Assembly (NCBI RefSeq): GCF_000720635.1 | Contig: NZ_JOCF01000009.1 | Coordinates: 62,001-126,000, forward strand | Direction of reading: 5' to 3' | Origin: Streptomyces sp. NRRL WC-3742 | GTDB lineage: Bacteria; Actinomycetota; Actinomycetes; Streptomycetales; Streptomycetaceae | Length of the DNA: 64,000 nt | Part shown: positions 15,401 to 23,042 of the stretch, in pieces | Position numbering within the stretch: position 1 is the stretch's first letter | Layout: each line of letters starts with the position of its first letter | Notes under the pieces: generated by a model | Seen by the model: the letters and a program-made list of their open reading frames with translations, nothing else | What the model was told of the DNA's origin: nothing | Database searches by the model: none | Made by a program: the position numbers and the translations under genes

Positions 15401-15508
15401 GGCTGTGCCTCCGTGGTCGCGGTTGGGGTGAGGGGGTGGGGCCTGGTGTCTGTGCACCCATGGCGGGGGCCCGGCGGGGGCGCTGGGCCCTCACCAAAGG
15501 GGCACAGC

Positions 15509-15817
15509 TCAGACGGAGCGGAAGACGTGCCCGCTGCTGGTGTGGAAGTAGTCGCACTGCCACGCGATCATGTCGAGTTGGGGAGTCCATCCCCGGCAGC
15601 TCTCGAACGCCGCGCGGTACTCGTCGTCCGTCTCCATGAGCTGGTCATGGGCGAAGTCCTCCAGGCTGTCCCACTCGCCCGCGTAGGCGTCTTCGAAGGA
15701 CTCGACGGCATACTCGGCGCTGCCCACGTACGCGGCGTAGTCGGTGAGGGCTTCCAACTCGGCGACGATTCCGGCGTCTTCGGCAAGCTCGGTCAGGTAC
15801 TCGGCGGTGCGGCTCAC
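15509..15817 (-). CDS. ArdA-like antirestriction protein (short)
   Basis: 102 residues from ATG 15817. The segment F-E-D-A-Y-A-G-E-W-D-S-L-E-D-F-A-H-D-Q-L resembles the ArdA motif F-x-E-A-Y-x-G-E-Y-x-S-x-E-D-F-A, and the end (M-I-A-W-Q-C-D-Y-F ... H-V-F-R) resembles the ArdA C-terminal strand-helix. The protein is very acidic, as expected of a DNA mimic that blocks type I restriction enzymes. It is shorter than classical ArdA (about 165 residues), so it may cover only the C-terminal half. Confidence 0.6.
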   Translation of the reverse strand: MSRTAEYLTELAEDAGIVAELEALTDYAAYVGSAEYAVESFEDAYAGEWDSLEDFAHDQLMETDDEYRAAFESCRGWTPQLDMIAWQCDYFHTSSGHVFRSV

Positions 15818-15864
15818 GGTGGGGTCTCTCTCGGGTAGGTGCAGGGGGCGGGTGGGGCCTGGTG

Positions 15865-16044
15865 TCAGACGGTGTGTGGGTCGGCGAACAGCTCATCCAG
15901 CAGGAGGTCTAGGCCGGTCTCCCCTTCGGCGCGCATGTCGCGGAAGGCGTCGAACATCGCGTGCACGTCGTCCGGGTGGTCCATGCCGAGCTTGGCCAGG
16001 TTGGGCCAGTAGCCGGACAGGCGGATCATGTCGGCGCGGGTCAT
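15865..16044 (-). CDS. Small helical early protein
   Basis: 59 residues from ATG 16044; the TGA stop lies inside a boundary-motif copy. Mostly helical and acidic: M-I-R-L-S-G-Y-W-P-N-L-A-K-L, H-A-M-F-D-A-F-R-D-M and L-D-L-L-L-D-E-L-F. Not recognised. Confidence 0.5.
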   Translation of the reverse strand: MTRADMIRLSGYWPNLAKLGMDHPDDVHAMFDAFRDMRAEGETGLDLLLDELFADPHTV

Positions 16045-16097
16045 GGTGGTGCTTCCGTTCTGTGGTGCGGGAGTTGGAGGGGGGTGGGGCCTGGTGC

Positions 16098-16931
16098 CTA
16101 CGCGGCCCGGCCGTACACGGCGCGGTAGCCCTGCGCGGAGCCCCGGACGATGGCGCGCACGTCTTCGCGGTACGCGGCCCCCTGCTTGGCGGCGTAGCCG
16201 TCCAGGTACGGCGTCAGGACGGCCGTCAGCGGTTCGCCGTGCTCGTACACGGTCCGGGCCTGCCACGGCTGCCCGCCGGGGATCGGGACCACCGACGTCT
16301 CAACCGGGCGCGACTCTTCGAGTGCGCATTCACGGCACAGCGGCTCACCGCGCCGGGAGTCCATCGGGGTCAACCACTCCTCACAGTCGGAGCAGGCCAC
16401 GTACCCCATGCCGGACAGGGCCTCTTCCACCATGTCCATCGTGATGCAGCCGAGTTGGGGGAAGTCGAGCGCGCTCAGCACGTCCTCACCGCCGACCCCG
16501 TCCGGCAGGGTGAGGGGTGAGCCTTCGATCTCTTCGATCATGGCGGCGTGCTCGCGCTCGCTGTGGTCTTCCTCGTCCAAGATCGGGTATCCGTGCAGCG
16601 CGCCCGTGATGCGCTCGGCCACCGCCACGGCGCTCGGGTTGTCCGCGTCGTACATGAGCCACCCCGTGTCGTCCCACGCGCCGCCGATCGGCCCGCACTC
16701 CTCCGTGAACATCCGCTTAGCCGCTTCGTAGTTGGACGCTGCGAGCACCTGTTCCGCCTCGGTGGCGTACCAGTGGTCCCCGTCCTCCAGGAACCCCGAG
16801 ACGTCCATCACTAGGGCTATCCGGGCCCAGTCGTGGGCGGCGCACTCGCTGATGAGGTTCTGTGCGGTGTCGTACCGCGCGCCGAACTTGTCTACGGCGT
16901 CGGCGAGTTCGGGGGCGAGCATGGCGTTCAT
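16098..16931 (-). CDS. Early protein of 277 aa with a Cys4 site
   Basis: Start ATG 16931, with CAAGGAACG upstream. The N-terminal 150 residues are acidic and helical. A zinc-ribbon-like segment follows near residue 180 (C-S-D-C-E-E-W ... P-L-C-R-E-C), then a C-terminal domain with W-Q-A-R-T-V-Y-E-H-G-E. The TAG stop is in a boundary-motif copy. It is the largest unknown gene of the rightmost part of the operon. Function not inferable. Confidence 0.6.
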   Translation of the reverse strand: MNAMLAPELADAVDKFGARYDTAQNLISECAAHDWARIALVMDVSGFLEDGDHWYATEAEQVLAASNYEAAKRMFTEECGPIGGAWDDTGWLMYDADNPSAVAVAERITGALHGYPILDEEDHSEREHAAMIEEIEGSPLTLPDGVGGEDVLSALDFPQLGCITMDMVEEALSGMGYVACSDCEEWLTPMDSRRGEPLCRECALEESRPVETSVVPIPGGQPWQARTVYEHGEPLTAVLTPYLDGYAAKQGAAYREDVRAIVRGSAQGYRAVYGRAA

Positions 16932-16962
16932 GGTGCGTTCCTTGCAGTGGTGCGGGAGGTGG

Positions 16963-17169
16963 TCAGCGGGTGGTGGTGAGCCACTTACAGGCGTAGGCGC
17001 TGCCCTGGTCGCAGGCGTCGGCCATGCCGTCGGTCCACCCGTCGTTGAACGCTTGGACCTGGACAGATTCGGGCGTGGCCGGTTGAGCGGTCGTGTGGCC
17101 GACCAGCCACCCGCCGAACGCGGTTGCGGCGGACAGGGTGAGCGCGGCCAGGGCGACGCGGATTCGCAT
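16963..17169 (-). CDS. Small secreted or membrane-tethered protein
   Basis: 68 residues from ATG 17169. Residues 4-27 form a signal-like hydrophobic segment (V-A-L-A-A-L-T-L-S-A-A-T-A-F-G-G-W-L-V-G), followed by a soluble domain with two Cys (A-C-D-Q-G-S-A-Y-A-C) that could form a disulfide outside the cell. Function unknown; superinfection exclusion would suit such a protein but is not shown. Confidence 0.55.
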   Translation of the reverse strand: MRIRVALAALTLSAATAFGGWLVGHTTAQPATPESVQVQAFNDGWTDGMADACDQGSAYACKWLTTTR

Positions 17170-17199
17170 CGGGGTGTCTCCGGGAGTGAGGTGGGGCGG

Positions 17200-17478
17200 T
17201 CAGCGGCGGCGGTTGCGGCGGCGGGTGGGGATCTCGGCGCGGTCGCGGTCGTAGGCGTTGACCGGGGCGGGAGCGTCGGCCACGGGTTCCGGTTCGTCGG
17301 CCTGCGCCGGGCCCTGTACGGCCCGCTTGACCAGGGCGGGCACCTGCCGGACTCCGTGGGCGAGAAGGCCGGTCAGCAGGGCCGCCGCGAGCCCCCCGCC
17401 CCAGTTGTGGGTCTGCCAGGGCGACCCAGCGAGCAGCATGGCCAGCCCCAGGGCGGCGGGGGTGACGTGGTTACGCAT
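17200..17478 (-). CDS. Small membrane protein, first gene of the leftward operon
   Basis: 92 residues from ATG 17478; the open frame to 17553 has no better start. Two hydrophobic segments (A-A-L-G-L-A-M-L-L-A-G and G-G-L-A-A-A-L-L-T-G-L-L-A) are followed by an acidic Pro-rich linker and a very basic tail (P-T-R-R-R-N-R-R-R). It is the promoter-proximal gene of the early operon. Not recognised. Confidence 0.5.
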   Translation of the reverse strand: MRNHVTPAALGLAMLLAGSPWQTHNWGGGLAAALLTGLLAHGVRQVPALVKRAVQGPAQADEPEPVADAPAPVNAYDRDRAEIPTRRRNRRR

Positions 17479-17517
17479 CGTGATCTCGTTTCGGTCGGTC
17501 CGTCGCTTGCAGGACCA

Positions 17518-17547
17518 ACACTGCGGGTCGAGATGCGCCCGAGTCAA
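17518..17547 (-). promoter_or_regulatory. Candidate early leftward promoter
   Basis: On the minus strand TTGACT (17542-17547) and CAGTGT (17518-17523) are spaced by 18 bp, about 40 bp upstream of the first leftward gene. A perfect GTGATG-CC-CATCAC inverted repeat lies 11 bp upstream of the -35 hexamer, a sensible place for a repressor or activator. Confidence 0.45.
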
Positions 17548-17874
17548 ACGCATTTTGCGTGATGCCCATCACATGCTGATTGGGCGCTCAATCTCGCGAG
17601 ATCGGAAGACGCGCGCGTACGCGAAGCAGCGCGAAAGCGCTTGCTGCACAAGGGGTTTGGCGGGCTCGGTCGCGGCCGTTTGGCGCGCGTCGCGGGGTGC
17701 CCGGGGGGTGCCTCCCGCGCGCGTTCCTTTATTGCCCGGAGCGTCATAGCAGCCGAGATCCGATACGAACGCCGGCCGACCCCTTCTTCCGGATCAATAA
17801 CGCAACGTGACCAGCAGATATGCACTCATCGCCACGCACTGATTGCGGAGGGTGAGGCCGCGGGTGTCGGCGGT

Positions 17875-17893
17875 GTTAACCGGGCGGCCTAAA
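17875..17893 (+). promoter_or_regulatory. GTTAACC-N7-CTAAA element, copy 1
   Basis: GTTAACC followed at exactly 7 bp by CTAAA. Same layout as the copies at 37694, 40063 and 48631. This one lies about 155 bp upstream of the HNH gene. Confidence 0.5.
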
Positions 17894-18049
17894 TACATGT
17901 GGAGGCGGCTCGCGCGCGTGCGCGCACCCGTTGCTGCGGCACCCCGGCCGGCCTCCCGATCGCCCCGCCAGGGCAACGCTCCCCGACTGGCCCTCTCTCC
18001 CCGGTCGTGGTCGAGCACCTGGCGGGGCCCAGCGTTCAAGGAGGCTGCC

Positions 18050-18373
18050 GTGTCGGCGAGTTCGCGCCGGACAGTCCCACTTCCCCCGCACTGGGCCCGC
18101 CTTCGCCGGGCGGTGATGAACCGCGACGCCTGGCGCTGCCAGCACGTCCGCTACGACACGGGCGAGCTGTGCGGCGAACCCGCCCGCCACTGCGACCACA
18201 TCGTCCCGGCCTCCGAAGGCGGCTCCGACGACCCCGCCAACCTCCGAGCCCTATGCGACTGGCACGTCCTTCGCAAGGACGCGGCCGACGCCGGCCGAGC
18301 CCGCCGACGGGCCGCCGCCCAGCGCTGGCAGCCAGCCCGAACCCGCCGACCGCACCCCGGGGAGGTCCGTTGA
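18050..18373 (+). CDS. HNH endonuclease, packaging-associated
   Basis: 107 residues from GTG 18050, with AAGGAGG nine bases upstream. The HNH core is H-C-D-H-I-V-P-A-S-E-G-G-S-D-D-P-A-N-L-R-A-L-C-D-W-H, with an upstream W-R-C-Q Cys giving part of the zinc site; the last C-x-x-C-H is reduced to C-D-W-H. HNH proteins directly before the terminase genes are typical of cos-packaging siphoviruses, where they assist terminase cleavage. Upstream in-frame codons lack coding character. Confidence 0.8.
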   Translation: MSASSRRTVPLPPHWARLRRAVMNRDAWRCQHVRYDTGELCGEPARHCDHIVPASEGGSDDPANLRALCDWHVLRKDAADAGRARRRAAAQRWQPARTRRPHPGEVR

Positions 18374-18720
18374 ACGTCGATCCGACCGAGAAGAACCCGA
18401 CGATGATCCGCACCGCGCTCATCGAGCTGTACGAGACCGAACTCGACCTTGAGCCGACCGACCTCGCGCTGATCGACATCGCCGCACCGATGCTCGCCCG
18501 CGCCGCCCAGCTCGACGCCGTGGTGAAGCGCGAGGGCCAGATGATCCCCGGCGGCAACCGCGCCGGCATGTTCGTCCTCCACCCCGGCATCGCGCAGGCC
18601 CAGACCAACCGGGCCAGCGCAGCCAGCTACCTCGCCAAGATCCGCGGTGAGGGCGAGGGCGCCAAGCGCGGCCACAACGCCCGCGACGCCATTGCCGCCC
18701 GCTGGGGCAACCGAGTCTGA
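18370..18720 (+). CDS. Small terminase subunit (putative)
   Basis: 116 residues from TTG 18370, overlapping the HNH stop by four bases, with GGGGAGG upstream. Helical, with L-I-E-L-Y-E-T-E-L-D-L near the start and H-P-G-I-A-Q-A-Q-T-N-R-A-S-A-A-S-Y-L-A-K-I in the second half, the region where P27-type small subunits have their conserved 'H/N-P ... L' helix. Position between HNH and large terminase supports the call. The DNA-binding domain is not obvious. Confidence 0.6.
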   Translation: MNVDPTEKNPTMIRTALIELYETELDLEPTDLALIDIAAPMLARAAQLDAVVKREGQMIPGGNRAGMFVLHPGIAQAQTNRASAASYLAKIRGEGEGAKRGHNARDAIAARWGNRV

Positions 18721-18733
18721 GAAGGGGGCCGCC

Positions 18734-18958
18734 GTGGCGCGCCGCAAGACCCGGGCCGCCGGGCCCTCAGACGAGTCCCTGCGCATCGCCCGGACGATCG
18801 TCTACTACGAAGCGTGTCTTGACCGCGAGGTCCCGCACGCCGTCGCCCGCGAACTGTGGGCCCACGACATGAACTTGCCCTTCGCAGCCGGTGCGCACGT
18901 CTCCGTGGACGCTGCCCGGCTGCTGGAGGAGCGCGCCCGCCGGGAAGCCAGCAGCTGA
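18734..18958 (+). CDS. Small basic protein before the large terminase
   Basis: 74 residues from GTG 18734, with AAGGGGG upstream. A basic start (A-R-R-K-T-R-A-A), then helices with I-V-Y-Y-E-A-C-L-D-R-E-V-P-H-A-V-A-R-E-L-W and a basic Arg-rich end. Located in the packaging module; might be a DNA-binding accessory. Not recognised. Confidence 0.5.
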   Translation: MARRKTRAAGPSDESLRIARTIVYYEACLDREVPHAVARELWAHDMNLPFAAGAHVSVDAARLLEERARREASS

Positions 18959-18968
18959 TCAGCCGCGC

Positions 18969-18996
18969 GGTGGGCTCCCCGCTTGGGGGAGCCCAC
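18969..18996 (+). terminator. Hairpin after the small packaging genes
   Basis: GTGGGCTCCCC and GGGGGAGCCCAC form a near-perfect stem with a loop of about 4-5 bases. There is no T-tract, so it may slow or stop transcription, or act as an RNA structure together with the following repeat-like elements. Confidence 0.5.
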
Positions 18997-18998
18997 CA

Positions 18999-19085
18999 GG
19001 ATTCCCGCACTGCGGGGGATGAGGCCCGACCGACATCCGGCCGCCTTCGCGTGCTGGTGATCCCCGCCATGCGGGCTACCGACCC
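18999..19085. repeat. Two 29-bp elements resembling type I-E CRISPR repeats
   Basis: Element A is 18999-19027 (CCCGCACTGCGGGGG core followed by ATGAGGCCC). Element B is 19057-19085 (GTGATCCCCGCCATGCGGG core). Both have the short CCCGC ... GCGGG palindrome, size and flanking GTG/ATGA bases typical of actinomycete type I-E repeats. They are separated by 29 bp instead of the usual 32, and differ from each other, so this is not a normal array. No cas genes are present. Confidence 0.4.
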
Positions 19086-19114
19086 GTGATGCTACTGGAC
19101 TCGGAGGTGGCGCG

Positions 19115-20764
19115 CTGCTCACCTACGAGCCGGTCCGCACCATCGCGGACACCGTCCCCGACCGCAACAGAACGCTCGCGGGCGAACTGCTGCGCTGGAG
19201 CGCCCACGCATTCCGGCCGGACTGGAAGTACACCCCGGAGCAGTGCCGCATCCTCGCGCGCTGGTACGAGCTGCGCGACGACGCCGTGCCCGAGGACCCG
19301 AACGACCCCGAGACCTGGGGCCGGGCCTTCCGCTACGAGTCCGGCACCCTGCGCCGCCTCAAGGGCTGGGGCAAGGACCCCGCCATGGCCTCGGTCTGCG
19401 CGCTGGAGTTCGTCGGCCCGTGCCGCCTGGTTGGCTTCCGTGCCGACGGCTCGCCGATCGGCGGCCCACCGGCGGAGAGCTGGGTGCAGATCTTCGCGAC
19501 GGCCGCCGGCCAGAACGTCAACACGATGTCGGCTTTCTCCACGATCTTCAGCCAGGCCGCCGTCGACCGGTACGCGATCAAGCTCGGCCAGGAGGTCTGC
19601 TACGCCTCGCAGACCGACACCGACGGAAGGCAGTGCCGCCTGGAGGCGAAGGCCAGTTCCTTCCGCGCTGCGGAGGGCGGGCGCCCATCGTTTTCACTGC
19701 TCAACGAGACGTGGCACTGGGTGGCCGCCACCGGAGGCCCACGCCTCGCAGCCACCATCCGACCCAACGCCACCAAGGTCGGCGGGCGGACGATGGAGAT
19801 CACCAACGCCCCGGTCATCGGCGAAGAGTCGGTCGCCGAAGGCACCTGGTACGCCTGGGAGAAGCAGCGCGACGGCGTGAACAGGGACGCCGGTATCTAC
19901 TACGACTCGGTGGAGGCCCCGCCCGGGGTCGATCTCGCCGACGAGCAGCAGCTCCGCGCCGCGATCCTGTGCGCCCGGGGTGACTCGGTGTGGATCAACC
20001 CGGACCGCGTGATGAAGGACATCTGGTCCGCATCCACGTCCGAGGACGAGTCCCGCCGCAAGTACCTCAACCAGCTCTCCAGCCACGATGACGCGCTGGT
20101 GGAGCGCGACACCTGGGACCTGGCCACGGTCGAGCCCGCCGACGGCATCAAGCCGGGCGAGCGGATCGTGCTCGCCTTCGACGGCGGCAAGACCGACGAC
20201 TCAACCGGCCTGCTGGCCATGCGCGTTCGGGACAAGCTGGTCCAGAAGCTCGCGCTGTGGGAGAAGCCCGACGGCCCGGCCGGCAAGCACTGGGAAGTGG
20301 ACGGCCAGGAGGTCAACGATATGGTCGGCCACGTCTTCCAGAAGTACACCGTCGTGGCGTTCTTCGCCGACGTCGCCGGGTGGGAGTCCTACGTCGCCGA
20401 CTGGTCGGAGAAGTACGGCAAGCACCTGCTGATCAAGGCGTCCGGCAAGTCCTCGGTGGGGTTCGACATGCGCGCCAACCAGCGCGAGATCACCACCGAG
20501 CACATGGCGCTGGTCGGGGCGATCGAGACGGTGGCCCTGCCGCACGTGCGGGACTACTCGCTCACCCGCCACGCCCTCAACGCCCGCAAGCGCCCGAACC
20601 AGTACGGCTTCTCCTTCGGCAAGGAGAGCCGCGAGTCGAAGCTGAAGGTGGACCTCTACGCCGCCATGGTGCTGGCCTGGATCGCCCACCGCCGCCTGAC
20701 CGAGAGCGGCAAGCTCAAGCCCCCGAAGCAGCCCGGAACGCTACAGACCCGAGGAGGGTTCTGA
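19115..20764 (+). CDS. terL: Large terminase subunit
   Basis: 549 residues if started at CTG 19115, which has GGAGG seven bases upstream; the first standard in-frame start is GTG 19286, which would remove a well-conserved start (L-T-Y-E-P-V ... W-K-Y-T-P-E-Q-C-R-I-L-A-R-W-Y). The ATPase domain shows L-K-G-W-G-K-D-P (residues 82-89), the Walker A equivalent of this actinophage group. The nuclease domain has L-A-F-D-G-G-K-T-D-D-S-T with metal-binding Asp356. TerL packages DNA into procapsids. It overlaps the portal start (TGATG). Confidence 0.9.
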   Translation: MLTYEPVRTIADTVPDRNRTLAGELLRWSAHAFRPDWKYTPEQCRILARWYELRDDAVPEDPNDPETWGRAFRYESGTLRRLKGWGKDPAMASVCALEFVGPCRLVGFRADGSPIGGPPAESWVQIFATAAGQNVNTMSAFSTIFSQAAVDRYAIKLGQEVCYASQTDTDGRQCRLEAKASSFRAAEGGRPSFSLLNETWHWVAATGGPRLAATIRPNATKVGGRTMEITNAPVIGEESVAEGTWYAWEKQRDGVNRDAGIYYDSVEAPPGVDLADEQQLRAAILCARGDSVWINPDRVMKDIWSASTSEDESRRKYLNQLSSHDDALVERDTWDLATVEPADGIKPGERIVLAFDGGKTDDSTGLLAMRVRDKLVQKLALWEKPDGPAGKHWEVDGQEVNDMVGHVFQKYTVVAFFADVAGWESYVADWSEKYGKHLLIKASGKSSVGFDMRANQREITTEHMALVGAIETVALPHVRDYSLTRHALNARKRPNQYGFSFGKESRESKLKVDLYAAMVLAWIAHRRLTESGKLKPPKQPGTLQTRGGF

Positions 20765-22224
20765 TGTCCCTCCCCGTCGTGATCAAGCGTGCCCGCCACG
20801 CGAAGTCGCTGATCGACCGCGATTACGACCGGCTCAACCTGGTCGATCGGTACGCCCGTGGCCTGCACCGCGCCCCGTGGATGCCGGCCAAGGCGAACGC
20901 CGAGTTCAAGGACCTGGTGAAGCGCTCGATCGTGAACGTCTCCGGCCTGGCGGTGGAGGCCCCGCTGAACGCCCTGCGGGTGCAGGGCTTCCGCAAGCCG
21001 GGCAGCGGTGAGAACGCCTACGAGTGGCGGTACTGGCAGAAGAACCGGCTGGACGAGCGGCAGAACGCCGTCCACCGCGCCGCCCTCACCTCGGGGGCCG
21101 CGTACGTCGTCGTCACCCCGGACCCGCGCAAGGGCCGCAAGGAGCCGGTGATCCGCGCCTACGACGCGATCAACACCGTTGCCGTCTACGCCGATCCGGC
21201 GTGGGACGAGCACCCGGTGTACGCGCTGCACGTGCCCGAGCAGCAGCCCGACGAGGACCGCACGCTCGCGTACCTGTGGGACGACGTGGCGAAGTACACC
21301 GTCGATCTGGACGCCGAACCGGACTCGGCGGTGCTCACCTCGGAGCCGCACGGCATGAACGTCTGCCCGGTGGTGCGGTTCTCCCCGGCGGTGGACCTTC
21401 GGGGCCGCACCCGGGGCCTGGTGGAACCGCTGATCACCCCGCAGGACCGGCTCAACCAGCACTCGCTGTCGCTGCTGCTGACCGAGCACTGGGGCGCCCA
21501 CGCGATCCGCTTCGCCACCGGCCTCGCCCCGAGCGAGCGCCTGGACCCGGAGACCGGCGATCCGCTGCGCGACCCGGAGACCGGCGAACCGGTCTACGAC
21601 GTGCCCTCGCTGGACCCGTCCACCCTCCTGATGGCGCCCAACAGCGACGCGAAGTTCGGGCAGCTCCCGGCGATGCCCACCTCGGATCTGCTGGCCTCCC
21701 GCCGCCAGACCATCGAAGAGATGATGGGCCTGGCCGACGTGCCGCCGCACTACCTCGCCGGGTCGAACCTGGTGAACCTGAGCGCGGACGCGCTGGCCGC
21801 AGCCGAGACCTCGTTCAAGCGGTTCCTGTCCACGCTCCAGGACTCGCTGGGCGAGTCGTGGGAGTCGGTGTTCCGGCTGTGCGCCGTCGCGGCCGGCCGG
21901 GGCGAGATCGAGCAGGACGAAAGCCAGGTCGAGTGGGCCGAGAAGGCAACGCGCTCGCTGGCCCAGGCCGCCGACGCGATGGTCAAGCTCATGCAGCAGG
22001 GCGTCCCGCTCAGCGTCGCTCTGCGCAAGGTGCCGGGCTTCAGCCAGGCCGACATTGACGAGGCGGTGAAGGCCGCCGAGGAGGCCGCCCGCAAGGCGGA
22101 GGCCGCCGAGGCCGAGGCACTGAAGCAGCAGAAGGAGGCGAGCAGTGGCGTGGACTCCCAGAACCGCCGAGATCCTGCGGGCGGTGGCCGCGTACCAGCT
22201 CGCGCAGGAAGCGCTGGCCGGTGA
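20764..22224 (+). CDS. Portal protein
   Basis: 486 residues from ATG 20764. The sequence follows the SPP1 gp6-like portal pattern: N-terminal alpha/beta region (L-V-D-R-Y-A-R-G-L-H), V-Y-A-D-P-A-W-D, a central N-Q-H-S-L-S-L-L-L-T-E-H-W segment, and a C-terminal helical crown ending in an Ala/Glu/Lys-rich tail. The twelve-subunit portal forms the DNA channel. Its last 80 bases overlap the MuF-like gene in another frame, a tight packing typical of this module. Confidence 0.85.
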   Translation: MSLPVVIKRARHAKSLIDRDYDRLNLVDRYARGLHRAPWMPAKANAEFKDLVKRSIVNVSGLAVEAPLNALRVQGFRKPGSGENAYEWRYWQKNRLDERQNAVHRAALTSGAAYVVVTPDPRKGRKEPVIRAYDAINTVAVYADPAWDEHPVYALHVPEQQPDEDRTLAYLWDDVAKYTVDLDAEPDSAVLTSEPHGMNVCPVVRFSPAVDLRGRTRGLVEPLITPQDRLNQHSLSLLLTEHWGAHAIRFATGLAPSERLDPETGDPLRDPETGEPVYDVPSLDPSTLLMAPNSDAKFGQLPAMPTSDLLASRRQTIEEMMGLADVPPHYLAGSNLVNLSADALAAAETSFKRFLSTLQDSLGESWESVFRLCAVAAGRGEIEQDESQVEWAEKATRSLAQAADAMVKLMQQGVPLSVALRKVPGFSQADIDEAVKAAEEAARKAEAAEAEALKQQKEASSGVDSQNRRDPAGGGRVPARAGSAGR

Positions 22225-23035
22225 GTTCGCCGCCCGCTGGGCCGAGGTGCTGGCCGCCGTCGAGGCCCGCCAGGTCGCCGCGTCGCTGACCGAGCTGGAA
22301 GCCGAGTGGTCGGCGGCGATCCGCGAATCCGCGGCGGCCTCCCACGCGCTGTCGGCCGCCTTCTACCGGCTGGTCCGGGCGCTGGAGACCGGCCGCGTGA
22401 TCGGCGGCCCCGGCTACCGCCCGAACTCCTCGCTCGGCTCCCTGTGGGCCGACTTCAACCAGGCCACCGGCAAGCGGACCGGCTCCGGCCCGCGCGAGGT
22501 GCTGCCCGTGGACACCCGCAACCCCTTCCCCGCCGCCGACCTGGCGCGCGAAGCCCGCAGGGTTGAAGAAACGTTCCGCCAGGAGGTCACCGCCCGTGTC
22601 GAGAAGCACGAGCGCGAACGCGCCGGCCGCCAGGGCTCGGCCGCACTGGACGACCCGGAGCTGATCGCCTGGGAGCGCGAGTTCCTGGACTCGCTGAAGA
22701 CCGGCAGCACCGGAGCGGGCGGGATGCTCGTCCAGGACGCCGGCCGGACCATGATCCACACCGCCCTGCAGGACGACCCCGGGGCGATCGGCTACTACCG
22801 CAAGACCGACAGCTCGCCCTGCTACTTCTGCGCGCTCATGGCCGCCCGAGGCGCGGTCTACAAGTCCAAGCGCACGGCCGCGTTCGGCGCTCACCCGCAC
22901 TGCCACTGCCAGGCCGTCCCGATCTTCTCCCGCCGCTACCGCCTGCCGGCCGAGAACGAGATGTTCGCCCGGATGTGGCGCGAGTTCGGGGGCGGCTCGC
23001 TGGCCGACTGGCGCACCCACTACACCAAGACCTAG
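22145..23035 (+). CDS. MuF-like minor capsid protein
   Basis: 296 residues from GTG 22145, with AAGGAGG upstream. The C-terminal part has the conserved Cys/His cluster of the capsid-morphogenesis (VG15/MuF-like) family: C-Y-F-C-A-L-M-A-A-R-G-A-V-Y-K-S then H-P-H-C-H-C-Q-A-V-P. The N-terminal two thirds is helical. Such proteins are packaged in small numbers and act in head assembly or are ejected with DNA. Position between portal and scaffold fits. Confidence 0.8.
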   Translation: MAWTPRTAEILRAVAAYQLAQEALAGEFAARWAEVLAAVEARQVAASLTELEAEWSAAIRESAAASHALSAAFYRLVRALETGRVIGGPGYRPNSSLGSLWADFNQATGKRTGSGPREVLPVDTRNPFPAADLAREARRVEETFRQEVTARVEKHERERAGRQGSAALDDPELIAWEREFLDSLKTGSTGAGGMLVQDAGRTMIHTALQDDPGAIGYYRKTDSSPCYFCALMAARGAVYKSKRTAAFGAHPHCHCQAVPIFSRRYRLPAENEMFARMWREFGGGSLADWRTHYTKT

Positions 23036-23042
23036 GAGAGAC

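Larger units (their letters stand above)
9213..16098. repeat. Gene-boundary motif family GGGGTGGGGCCTGGTGYCAG, about 17 copies
   Basis: Copies, all in the same orientation on the plus strand, lie near 9213, 10529, 11370, 11767, 11811, 12532, 13138, 13431, 13938, 13963, 14520, 15002, 15433, 15849 and 16079. A start-associated variant (GGGTGGGCACTGGTGTCTCC type) occurs near 10338, 12499 and 13101. Read with the leftward genes, the motif gives TGACACCAG at gene ends, and in the variant GACACCAGTG, whose GTG is the start codon. Some copies contain the stop codon itself (13447, 15865; TAG versions at 11826 and 16098). Outside this operon I see only a degenerate trace near 17190. Confidence 0.85.
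17479..18049. other. Divergent control region between early operon and virion genes
   Basis: I see no convincing gene in these 571 bp. They hold the candidate early leftward promoter (17518-17547), the palindromes GTGATG-CC-CATCAC (17559-17572), ATCTCGCGAGAT (17591-17602) and CGCGTACGCG (17614-17623), the hairpin AGCGC-GAAA-GCGCT near 17627-17640, a GTTAACC element (17875-17893), and an alternating GC tract near 17908-17925. The packaging cos site of such phages usually lies just before the HNH/terminase genes, so it may be here. Confidence 0.5.

Noticed and set aside
17544..17825. Open frames in the divergent control region on both strands
   Set aside because: No ribosome sites, irregular composition, and dense palindromes; better read as regulatory DNA.
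18969..19085. Ordinary CRISPR array
   Set aside because: Only two diverged repeat-like units with a 29-bp gap, no third unit and no cas genes. Kept only as a repeat-like finding.
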